Shown piece after piece: positions 7,118 through 12,494 of a stretch of 12,494 bases of DNA (its first letter is position 1; the number at the start of each line of letters is the position of its first letter). The notes beneath the pieces are model-generated. The model saw only the letters and a list, made by a program, of their open reading frames with translations. It ran no database searches and was not told the DNA's origin. The position numbers and the translations under genes were made by a program. Source of the stretch: RYN-431 sp036388295 (GTDB lineage Bacteria > Planctomycetota > Phycisphaerae > Tepidisphaerales > Tepidisphaeraceae). The stretch spans positions 1 through 12,494 of the forward strand of contig DASVSC010000202.1 of NCBI GenBank assembly GCA_036388295.1, given 5' to 3'.

Positions 7118-9004
7118 ATGGCCAAAGCGATCGTGATCGGTGCGGGATTCGGCGGCATTGCTGCGGCGCTGCGCTTGCGCGCCAAAGGGTACGACGTCAC
7201 GATCATCGACAAGCAGGACAAGCTCGGCGGCCGGGCGTATCAGTACCAACGGGAAACACCCCACGGCACCTTCGTCCACGACGCCGGCCCGACGGTCATC
7301 ACCGCCAAGTTCCTGTTCGACGAGCTGTTCGAACTGTTCGGCAAGAAGCGTGAAGACTATGTCGAGTTCCGCGACATCTACCCGTGGTACCGCATCGTCT
7401 TCGCCGGCGAGGTGACCAAGCCGTCTGCCGTCGAGCGGGCACTGCCCGCCACTGCTGCGCCGGAAGATAAATCGGCGGGCAGTGCCCGCCCTACGCAGAC
7501 GCGGCCCGCCGACCTGCCGTTCTTCGACTACGGCGGCACGCTCGAGCAGTTCGAGGCGCAGATCGCCAAGTTCGAACCGAAGGACGTCGCCGGCTTCCGC
7601 AAGTTCCTCGCGCACAGCAAGAAGATCTTCGACGTCGGCTTCACCCAACTCGGCGACCAGCCATTCGATCAGTTCACCACGATGCTGAAGTGCGCCCCGG
7701 CCCTGTTGCGCCTGCAGAACTACAAGACCGTGTACGGCATGGCCAGCAAGTACATCACGAACGAAAGCCTCCGCCGCGTTTTCAGCTTCCAGCCGTTGCT
7801 CGTCGGCGGCAACCCGTTCAACACCACCAGCATCTACAGCCTGATCTTCTACCTCGAACGCCAGTGGGGCGTGCAATTTGCCATGGGCGGCACCGGGGCG
7901 ATCGTCCGAGGATTGGAACGGCTGATGCGCGAGGAGGGAATTGAGATTCGATTGTCGACCGAAGTCGATTCGATCGAGACCGTCGAACACCGCCGCGGCG
8001 TATTTAGGGCGGGCCTCGCCGCGATGTCCGGAAGATCAATCGCGTTCGGACTGTTCCTCTTCGCGTTGCTAGTAGGTGCTGCGTCGCTCGGATGTCTAAT
8101 TGCTTTGATGATTCCCGGCTGGCCCGCGACGGCAGGGCGGATCGCATTTGGCATCGGTGGAGTGGCGTTGAGTGTTGTCGCTGGCATCGCCGGAAGACTG
8201 CTGCAACGGGCGGAACCGCAGATCAACCTAGCTAATGGCGCGTCGCTTGAGCGGGTAGTTGGAGTCGAATTGGCAACCGAGGAAGTACTCGATGCTGATG
8301 TGATCGTGACGAATGCCGACACGCCAGCGGCTTATAAGTATCTTCTTGGGGAAGATCGCTCATTTGGGCTCGCTCCCGTTCGGATCGACTCCATGAAGTA
8401 CAGCATGGGCCTGTTCGTCCTCTACTTCGGCACGACGAAGCAGTACTCCGAGGTCGCCCACCACACCATCGTCCTCGGCCACGAATACAAGCAGCTCATC
8501 ACCAAGCTGTTCGACACGCTGGAGCTGGAGACCGAAGACCTTAGCGTCTATCTGCACCGCCCGACGGCCACCGACGCGTCGATGGCCCCGGCGAGGTGCG
8601 AGAGCTTTTACTGCCTCGTCCCCGTGCCGAACCTGCAGAGCGGCCACGACTGGGCCGAGTGGGGGCCGAAGGTGCGCGACGCGACGGTGGCGTACCTGGA
8701 AAAGACCACGCTGCCCGGCCTGAGCGAGTGCATCGTCGACGACTTCTACGTCACGCCGAAGCATTTTGAGCAGAACCTGAACACACTGCACGGCAGCGGC
8801 TTTTCGATCCAGCCGATCTTCAGCCAGTCGGCCTGGTTCCGGTTCCACAACAAAGCGCCCGGCATCGAAGGCCTGTACTTCGTCGGCGCCGGCACGCACC
8901 CGGGGGCCGGGATGCCCGGCGTGCTGTGCAGCGCGAAAGTGGTGGACCGCCTCGTACCAGCGGTAACGCCTTCGGTTTCCTCTTCAGGTGTGGCGGAAGC
9001 GTGA
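7118..9004 (+). CDS. CrtI/phytoene desaturase-family FAD oxidoreductase with two insertions
   Basis: A 628-residue flavoprotein of the carotenoid desaturase/isomerase superfamily. The N-terminal dinucleotide fold reads IVIGAGFGG (5-13), then IIDKQDKLGGRAY. The C-terminal FAD signature is GLYFVGAGTHPGAGMPG (about 586-602), and VIVTNADTPAA marks the family's central region. Relatives are usually about 490-520 residues. The excess is explained by an insertion of about 35 residues around 104-138, carrying a palindromic DNA element, and one of about 78 residues (292-369) forming two membrane helices. Removing both leaves about 515 residues. The substrate may be a carotenoid or other polyisoprenoid, but no carotenoid genes are nearby, so the exact reaction is open. 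A TATACT box seven bases before ATG suggests a leaderless transcript. The stop is one base from the convergent mqnE stop. Confidence 0.85.
   Translation: MAKAIVIGAGFGGIAAALRLRAKGYDVTIIDKQDKLGGRAYQYQRETPHGTFVHDAGPTVITAKFLFDELFELFGKKREDYVEFRDIYPWYRIVFAGEVTKPSAVERALPATAAPEDKSAGSARPTQTRPADLPFFDYGGTLEQFEAQIAKFEPKDVAGFRKFLAHSKKIFDVGFTQLGDQPFDQFTTMLKCAPALLRLQNYKTVYGMASKYITNESLRRVFSFQPLLVGGNPFNTTSIYSLIFYLERQWGVQFAMGGTGAIVRGLERLMREEGIEIRLSTEVDSIETVEHRRGVFRAGLAAMSGRSIAFGLFLFALLVGAASLGCLIALMIPGWPATAGRIAFGIGGVALSVVAGIAGRLLQRAEPQINLANGASLERVVGVELATEEVLDADVIVTNADTPAAYKYLLGEDRSFGLAPVRIDSMKYSMGLFVLYFGTTKQYSEVAHHTIVLGHEYKQLITKLFDTLELETEDLSVYLHRPTATDASMAPARCESFYCLVPVPNLQSGHDWAEWGPKVRDATVAYLEKTTLPGLSECIVDDFYVTPKHFEQNLNTLHGSGFSIQPIFSQSAWFRFHNKAPGIEGLYFVGAGTHPGAGMPGVLCSAKVVDRLVPAVTPSVSSSGVAEA
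7435..7489. repeat. Palindromic repeat element inside the CrtI-like coding region
   Basis: GCGGGCACTGCCCGCC (7435-7450) is the exact reverse complement of GGCGGGCAGTGCCCGC (7474-7489), with a 23-base spacer. Each arm is itself a small palindrome (GCGGGCA-C-TGCCCGC), so nested hairpins are possible. The element is read in frame as a Pro/Ala-rich stretch beginning RALPATAAPEDKSAGSARP, located where CrtI relatives run directly from Tyr-Arg-Ile into Phe-Asp-Tyr-Gly. This has the form of a REP- or MITE-like element captured as coding sequence. No other copy is seen in the window. Confidence 0.7.
7991..8224 (+). other. Inserted two-helix membrane hairpin in the CrtI-like protein
   Basis: Residues 292-369 interrupt a strand-turn-strand that in relatives runs from the TEV..IE sequence directly to the VVGVEL strand. 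The insert holds two hydrophobic helices, about 307-332 (phenylalanine/leucine-rich) and 341-359 (glycine/valine/alanine-rich), joined by a short turn with Pro333 and Pro336. Arginines lie just outside each helix (306, 341, 360, 364). Third codon positions are visibly less G/C-biased here and on both sides (about 7915-8390) than in the rest of the gene. The reading frame is kept. Confidence 0.65.
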
Positions 9005-9005
9005 G

Positions 9006-10169
9006 TTAGACCGTCACCGCATCGCGTTCGATCACGTGGTCCGTCACCGGATCGCGCCGGACTTCACGATAAACCGTATCCCGCTCCACCGGCGTGCGGC
9101 CGGCCTCGCGGATGAGGCGCTGGATGTCCTTCACGTGCATCTCCTGATGCGTGCCGTGGCCTTCGCGTTTGGTGATGTCGTACCAGACGACGGTGCCGTC
9201 GAGATCGTTGCAGCCGTAGCGCAGCGCGATCTGGCTCAGGTGCATCGTCTGCATGATCCAGAACGCCTTGATGCTGCCGATGTTCGGGACCATCAGCCGG
9301 GCGATGGCAAGCGTTTTCAGGTCCGTCAGCCCGGTCGGGCCGGGCAGGTGGCCGAGTTCGCTTTGGTCGGGGATGAAGCTGAGCGGGATGATGCAGTTGA
9401 AATGCGCCGGCCGGCCGTTGTGCAGGGCTTCTTGCTGCAGGGCCCGCAGTTTCATCAGATGCCGCACGCGCTCCGGCACCGCTTCGATGTGGCCGTACAG
9501 CATCGTCGCGTTCGTAAACAGGCCAAGCTCATGGGCGGTGCGGTGGACGTCGAACCACTTGTCTTCACGGACTTTTCCCTTGAACGCTTCGTCGTGCACG
9601 CGGTCGTCAAAGATTTCTGCGCCGCCGCCGGGCAGGCTGCCGAGGCCGGCTTCTTTCAGGGCGACGAGTGTGTCGCGCACGCTCAGCCGGGCGATGCGGC
9701 TGAGGTGAACGATCTCAATGGCCGTGAACGCCTTGATGTGCAGCTCCGGGCATTCGCGCCGGATGCCGCTGAGCATCGTGGTGTAGTAGTCGAACTTCAG
9801 CCACGGGTGCAGGCCGCCGACGATGTGCACTTCGGTCGCGCCATGCTCGGCCGCGGTCTTGGCGGCGGCGACGCATTCGTCGACGCTCATCTCGTACGCG
9901 CCGCTTTCGCCGCGCTTGCGGTAGAAGCTGCAGAACTTGCAGCTGAGCGCGCAAACATTCGTGTAATTAATGTGACGGTTGCGGTTGTAGTAGACCACGT
10001 CGCCGTGCAGCCGTTCGCTGACGAAGTTCGCCAGGCGGCCGACGCCGTGAAGGTCTGGCGTGTTGTACAGCCTCACGCCGTCCGCTTCGTCCAGCCACAA
10101 GCCCACCGCCACCTTGTCGGCAATCGGCAGCAGGGCGGGATCGGAAACTTTCAACGTGGACGCGTCCAT
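9006..10169 (-). CDS. mqnE: Aminofutalosine synthase MqnE (radical SAM)
   Basis: A 387-residue radical SAM enzyme of the futalosine menaquinone route. It adds 3-[(1-carboxyvinyl)oxy]benzoate to the SAM-derived 5'-deoxyadenosyl radical, giving 6-amino-6-deoxyfutalosine. The [4Fe-4S] cysteines are Cys73, Cys77 and Cys80 in CALSCKFC, followed by SFYRKRG. Typical MqnE stretches are GGLHPWLKFDYY, ALKEAGLGSLPGGGAEIF and TNATMLYGHIE. The last two separate it from generic CofH/MqnC relatives, though MqnC remains the main alternative. ATG 10169 is chosen over the in-frame ATG 10190 because a perfect TATAAT lies inside the upstream extension, six bases before 10169. The gene lies 75 bases downstream of mqnP and seems to have its own promoter as well as possible readthrough. 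It converges tail-to-tail with the CrtI-like gene. Confidence 0.93.
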   Translation of the reverse strand: MDASTLKVSDPALLPIADKVAVGLWLDEADGVRLYNTPDLHGVGRLANFVSERLHGDVVYYNRNRHINYTNVCALSCKFCSFYRKRGESGAYEMSVDECVAAAKTAAEHGATEVHIVGGLHPWLKFDYYTTMLSGIRRECPELHIKAFTAIEIVHLSRIARLSVRDTLVALKEAGLGSLPGGGAEIFDDRVHDEAFKGKVREDKWFDVHRTAHELGLFTNATMLYGHIEAVPERVRHLMKLRALQQEALHNGRPAHFNCIIPLSFIPDQSELGHLPGPTGLTDLKTLAIARLMVPNIGSIKAFWIMQTMHLSQIALRYGCNDLDGTVVWYDITKREGHGTHQEMHVKDIQRLIREAGRTPVERDTVYREVRRDPVTDHVIERDAVTV

Positions 10170-10175
10170 AGTCGG

Positions 10176-10181
10176 ATTATA
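10176..10181 (-). promoter_or_regulatory. TATAAT -10 element, leaderless mqnE
   Basis: On the minus strand TATAAT is followed by CCGACT and then the mqnE ATG (10169). The consensus hexamer six bases from the start codon predicts transcription starting at or beside the ATG. There is no Shine-Dalgarno site. A possible weak -35, TTCGAA, lies 16 bases upstream. Confidence 0.6.
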
Positions 10182-10244
10182 CGAGAGCATCGCACAGTTC
10201 GAAGCTCACGGACTTTTGAAAATCGTGATCCATTCGCGGCTGCG

Positions 10245-11153
10245 CTAAGTGTGAAGCCGCAGCACGTCCACCAACCCGCACACGCCGATCAGCAGACTGA
10301 TGATGCCGTTGATGGTGAAGAACGCGAGGTTCACACGCGATAAGTCTGTCGGCCTCACGACGGCATGCTCAATGACCAATAGCACGCCCGCCGCCGCGAC
10401 GGCGCTGAAGTAGCAGGAACCCAGCAGCGGCGACACCCCGCCGAGCGTGATCAGCAACGCAACGCACGCGAAGTGCGACGCGCGGGCGACCCAAAGGGAC
10501 GGCCCGATGCCGAGCTTGGCGGGCAGGGAGTGCACGCCGGTCGCGCGATCGCTTTCGAAATCCTGGCAGGCGTAGACGATGTCGAATCCCGCCGTCCAGA
10601 GCAGCACCGCGCCGGCCATCAACAACGGCTCGACATCCACTCGCCCGGCGATGGCGACCCAGGCGCACACCGGCGCGAGTGCCAAGGCCGCGCCGAGATA
10701 GTAATGACACAGGCGGGAAAATCGCTTCACGAATGGGTACGCGCAGATGAACGCCAGCACCGGCACCGATGCCAGCAACGGCACCCAGTTCCGGTACGCC
10801 ATGCCGAACAAGGCCGTGACCCCGACGAAGGCGACCGCGCAGACGGCCAACGCGGCGGCCACGAACGAACGCGACAGCCGGCCGCTCGGTACGGCCCGGC
10901 GGGCGGTGCGCGGGTTCAGGCGGTCCAGGTCGGCGTCGAACAAACGGTTCGCACTCATCGCCGCCGTACGGGCCAACACCATGCACGCGACGATCAGCAC
11001 CAGCTGCCCGACTTTCGGCAGCCCGCCGCCGGCGGCCATGAATGTAGACAGAACGGCCCACGGCAGGGCGAAGACCGAGTGCGATAGTTTGATATCAGCC
11101 GCCAGCACGCCCAGGCGGGATATGAACGAATCGGGTGCGGCCGCCGTGGTCAC
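10245..11153 (-). CDS. mqnP: UbiA-type polyprenyltransferase, probable MqnP
   Basis: A 302-residue integral membrane prenyltransferase with about eight or nine hydrophobic helices. The first Asp-rich motif is NRLFDADLD (69-77, NxxxDxxxD) and the second is DFESD (198-202) within GFDIVYACQDFESDR, both needed to bind Mg2+-diphosphate. GLHSLP-like GVHSLPAKLG follows, as in the UbiA/MqnP branch. In this cluster it most likely attaches a polyprenyl chain to the naphthoate product of the futalosine route; a true 4-hydroxybenzoate prenyltransferase would look similar. The GTG start overlaps the upstream stop codon as GTGA and has a good Shine-Dalgarno site (AAAGGAG, five bases away), so translation is probably coupled. 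mqnE follows after a 75-base gap. Confidence 0.9.
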   Translation of the reverse strand: MTTAAAPDSFISRLGVLAADIKLSHSVFALPWAVLSTFMAAGGGLPKVGQLVLIVACMVLARTAAMSANRLFDADLDRLNPRTARRAVPSGRLSRSFVAAALAVCAVAFVGVTALFGMAYRNWVPLLASVPVLAFICAYPFVKRFSRLCHYYLGAALALAPVCAWVAIAGRVDVEPLLMAGAVLLWTAGFDIVYACQDFESDRATGVHSLPAKLGIGPSLWVARASHFACVALLITLGGVSPLLGSCYFSAVAAAGVLLVIEHAVVRPTDLSRVNLAFFTINGIISLLIGVCGLVDVLRLHT

Positions 11154-11452
11154 TTCGGCTCCTTTACCAGGCGGATCGCCAGGTGCGGCGGGCAGAAGAT
11201 ACCAATCTTGGCCGTGTCGAGCGTGGGCGTATGCTTCGTGTCGATCAGCGCCAGTGTGACGATGCCGACGCGGGCCTCGCTGCCGATGCTGATTTCGATG
11301 GCGCGATCGATCGGCGCTCCGTCATCCGGTCCGCCGATCACCTGGCCGCGCAGGAGCACGCGTATGCCGGCGGGATCGATGTCAGTGACGGCGAACGCCA
11401 GGCTCTGGCCGACGGCCGTCCATTGATCGGGTTGAAGCCTGAGCGTTTGCAT
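11150..11452 (-). CDS. Small unknown protein in menaquinone operon (possible CsrA-like barrel)
   Basis: About 100 residues from ATG 11452; GTG 11461 would add three. It has no signal peptide or membrane helix. It is rich in alternating hydrophobic residues, so probably all-beta. I do not recognise a family with certainty. The C-terminal stretch AKIGIFCPPHLAIRL resembles the VRLGIEAP..V.V.R pattern of CsrA/RsmA. The N-terminal stretch VGQSLAFAVTDIDPAGIRVLLRG has a similar rhythm, hinting at a divergent or duplicated CsrA-type barrel. The usual CsrA length is about 60-75 residues, so this is weak. It sits three to twelve bases after ubiX and shares a GTGA overlap with mqnP, so it is expressed with them. 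It could be a post-transcriptional regulator or a scaffold. Its reality is supported by tight packing and by the mqnP Shine-Dalgarno site in its tail. Confidence 0.7.
   Translation of the reverse strand: MQTLRLQPDQWTAVGQSLAFAVTDIDPAGIRVLLRGQVIGGPDDGAPIDRAIEISIGSEARVGIVTLALIDTKHTPTLDTAKIGIFCPPHLAIRLVKEPK
11159..11165 (-). promoter_or_regulatory. Shine-Dalgarno site of mqnP
   Basis: On the minus strand AAAGGAG lies five bases before GTG 11153, inside the end of the preceding gene. It fixes the GTG start. Its clarity contrasts with the four genes that lack any such site and have TATAAT-like boxes instead. Confidence 0.75.
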
Positions 11453-11464
11453 GGCCTTCACATT

Positions 11465-12067
11465 CTAAACCAACTTCACCGGCGGACGAAGGTTCTTCGG
11501 GTCCCACCGTGTGTCGAACGCGTGCTTCACGCCGACTAAGTCGAGCAATTTGCCCGCCACGAAGTCGACGACTTCGGCCACCGTCGTCGGATTCAGGTAG
11601 AAGCCCGGATTACACGGGGCCACGATCGCGCCGGCGTCCGTGAGGATCTTGTAAGCCGTCACGTCCATCGGTGACAGCGGCATTTCACGGTGGGCGATGA
11701 TGAGCCGGCGGCGTTCTTTCAACGCGACCGCCGCGCCGCGGCAGATGAGGTTGTCGCCCAGGCCGTGGGCGATTTCGTTCAGCGTATTGCTGCTGGCCGG
11801 GACGATCACCATGCCGTCATGAAGGAAGCTGCCGCTGGCGATCTTCGCGCCGACGTCGTTGTAGTTGTAGAGCGTGATGGTGTGATCGGGCGTGCCGGCC
11901 AGCATCGCCAGGTCGATCGCCTCCATCCCCATCTCGTCGTGCAGCAACCGCCGCCCGAGCGGACTGACGACCAGATGCACGTTCACGCCGGCCTGAACCA
12001 GGCCCTGAACGAAACGCTGAGCGTACAACGCGCCGCTAGCGCCAGTGATGGCAGTGACGATGTCCAT
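11465..12067 (-). CDS. ubiX: UbiX-type flavin prenyltransferase
   Basis: A 200-residue enzyme that joins dimethylallyl phosphate to FMN, producing the prenyl-FMN cofactor for UbiD-type decarboxylases. Family motifs in order are TGASGA (8-13), SPLG (35-38), ASGS (77-80), PASSNTLNEIAHG (90-102), ICRGAAVALKERRRL (108-122), REMPLSPM (127-134) and PCNPGFY (151-157). Length is normal. In a futalosine cluster the cofactor would serve the decarboxylation of the prenylated naphthoate; the UbiD partner is not in the window. ATG 12067 is chosen: the frame extends to TTG 12106, but that extension contains a perfect TATAAT six bases before the ATG, and family members begin close to this Met. Upstream lies ubiE (66-base gap), downstream the small unknown gene. 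Confidence 0.94.
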   Translation of the reverse strand: MDIVTAITGASGALYAQRFVQGLVQAGVNVHLVVSPLGRRLLHDEMGMEAIDLAMLAGTPDHTITLYNYNDVGAKIASGSFLHDGMVIVPASSNTLNEIAHGLGDNLICRGAAVALKERRRLIIAHREMPLSPMDVTAYKILTDAGAIVAPCNPGFYLNPTTVAEVVDFVAGKLLDLVGVKHAFDTRWDPKNLRPPVKLV

Positions 12068-12073
12068 GGCGGA

Positions 12074-12079
12074 ATTATA
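12074..12079 (-). promoter_or_regulatory. TATAAT -10 element, leaderless ubiX
   Basis: On the minus strand TATAAT is followed by TCCGCC and then ATG 12067. Two TTGAAA hexamers lie upstream at 12097-12092 and 12106-12101, that is 12 and 21 bases from the -10, neither at the usual 17. It predicts a leaderless transcript starting an internal unit ubiX-unknown-mqnP. Confidence 0.6.
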
Positions 12080-12133
12080 ACGTGGCTGAACTTTCAACGC
12101 TTTCAATTGCGAAGCGCGACGCGTCGTGGGGGA

Positions 12134-12494
12134 TTATGCCTTGACGCCCCGGTACGCCACGCAGACGCCGAACGTCATGGGCCGCTGCACGATCTGACTA
12201 AAACCGGCGGCGGCCAGATGCTGCGTCATCTGCTCGCGACTCATAAATGTCTCGACACTCTTGGGCAGATATTTGTACGCACCGCTGCGGTCGCGGCTGA
12301 TCCACGTCGCAGTGCGGGGCATCACCTGGCCGCAATAGAAGCGGTTCATCGTCCGGATCAAGCCGTTGGTCGGCTCTGAGAATTCCAAGACGATCACCCG
12401 GCCGCCGGGCCGCAGGACGCGGTGGAACTCGGCCAGTGCGGCGTCTACGTTTTGCACGTTGCGGATGCCGAACGCGATGCTGACGATGTCGCAG
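12134..12494 (-). CDS. ubiE: UbiE/MenG C-methyltransferase (5' end outside window)
   Basis: C-terminal ~120 residues of a SAM-dependent methyltransferase that methylates demethylmenaquinone in the last step of menaquinone synthesis. The frame is open to the right edge, reading CDIVSIAFGIRNV then NVDAALAEFHRVLRPGGR. This, with VLEFSEP and the C-terminal YKYLPKSVETF, is the UbiE/MenG signature. The N-terminal SAM-binding motif lies off the window. Since the other visible quinone genes are of the futalosine route, the menaquinone substrate is preferred over ubiquinone precursors. It is the first visible gene of the minus-strand block; its stop is 66 bases from the ubiX start. Confidence 0.93.
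   Translation of the reverse strand, partial: CDIVSIAFGIRNVQNVDAALAEFHRVLRPGGRVIVLEFSEPTNGLIRTMNRFYCGQVMPRTATWISRDRSGAYKYLPKSVETFMSREQMTQHLAAAGFSQIVQRPMTFGVCVAYRGVKA

Noticed and set aside
7435..7489. CRISPR or transcription terminator interpretation of the inverted repeat
   Set aside because: There is a single unit with no spacer series, it lies within an open reading frame and has no U-tract.
6653..7990. Minus-strand open frame (445 codons) opposite the GTPase end and CrtI-like start
   Set aside because: It spans two real + strand genes and a promoter, and shows no recognisable domain.
7118..9004. Compensated frameshift as the explanation of the odd middle of the CrtI-like protein
   Set aside because: The altered segment includes family-conserved residues in frame on both sides (TEV..IE and VIVTNAD) and the hairpin has well-formed helices, so an insertion or mosaic fits better.
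8988..10343. Long + strand open frame (451 codons) opposite mqnE and the end of mqnP
   Set aside because: It is the antisense shadow of two well-recognised genes; the translation is His/Val/Ala/Gln-rich with no family motif, typical of reverse frames in GC-rich DNA.
12068..12106. TTG start for UbiX 13 codons upstream
   Set aside because: The extension contains a perfect TATAAT and two TTGAAA hexamers, and UbiX proteins start next to the MDIVTAITGASG sequence.

Overview
This window looks like a chromosomal core or near-core segment of a GC-rich bacterium. Three things suggest Planctomycetota, perhaps the Phycisphaerae: a futalosine-type menaquinone gene cluster, high GC with GC-rich palindromic repeats, and an apparent leaderless-promoter habit. 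This placement is inference only. Eleven protein genes fill nearly all of the sequence. I see no rRNA, tRNA, CRISPR array or insertion sequence, and no gene-free stretch over 300 bases.

Layout, left to right. The + strand carries the 3' part of purF (purine synthesis), then a 169-base gap with two mutually exclusive GC-rich hairpins. Next come a membrane hybrid histidine kinase (PAS-HisKA-HATPase-REC-HPt) and, overlapping it by 19 bases, a REC-GGDEF diguanylate cyclase. Together these look like a complete phosphorelay to c-di-GMP. A membrane-anchored TlpA-type thioredoxin and an overlapping membrane-attached dynamin-like GTPase follow. The last + strand gene is an unusually long CrtI-type FAD oxidoreductase with two in-frame insertions: a perfect 16-bp inverted repeat read through as protein, and a two-helix membrane hairpin in a segment of different codon use.

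The strand then switches. The oxidoreductase stop is one base from the stop of a convergent minus-strand block. Reading in its own direction, the block is ubiE/menG (5' end off the window), a ubiX-type flavin prenyltransferase, a ~100-aa unknown protein, the UbiA-type prenyltransferase mqnP, and mqnE (aminofutalosine synthase). It encodes an early step (MqnE) and several late steps (prenylation, prenyl-FMN supply for a UbiD-type decarboxylase, C-methylation) of menaquinone synthesis by the futalosine route.

A signal running across the window is a TATAAT-like hexamer ending 6 or 7 bases before the ATG of four genes (tlpA-like, CrtI-like, mqnE, ubiX). None of these four has a convincing Shine-Dalgarno site, which suggests leaderless transcription. 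By contrast mqnP, an internal operon gene, has a clear Shine-Dalgarno site. I see no obvious defence or novel multi-gene system. The most unusual objects are the two insertions in the CrtI-like gene and the small unknown protein in the menaquinone operon.
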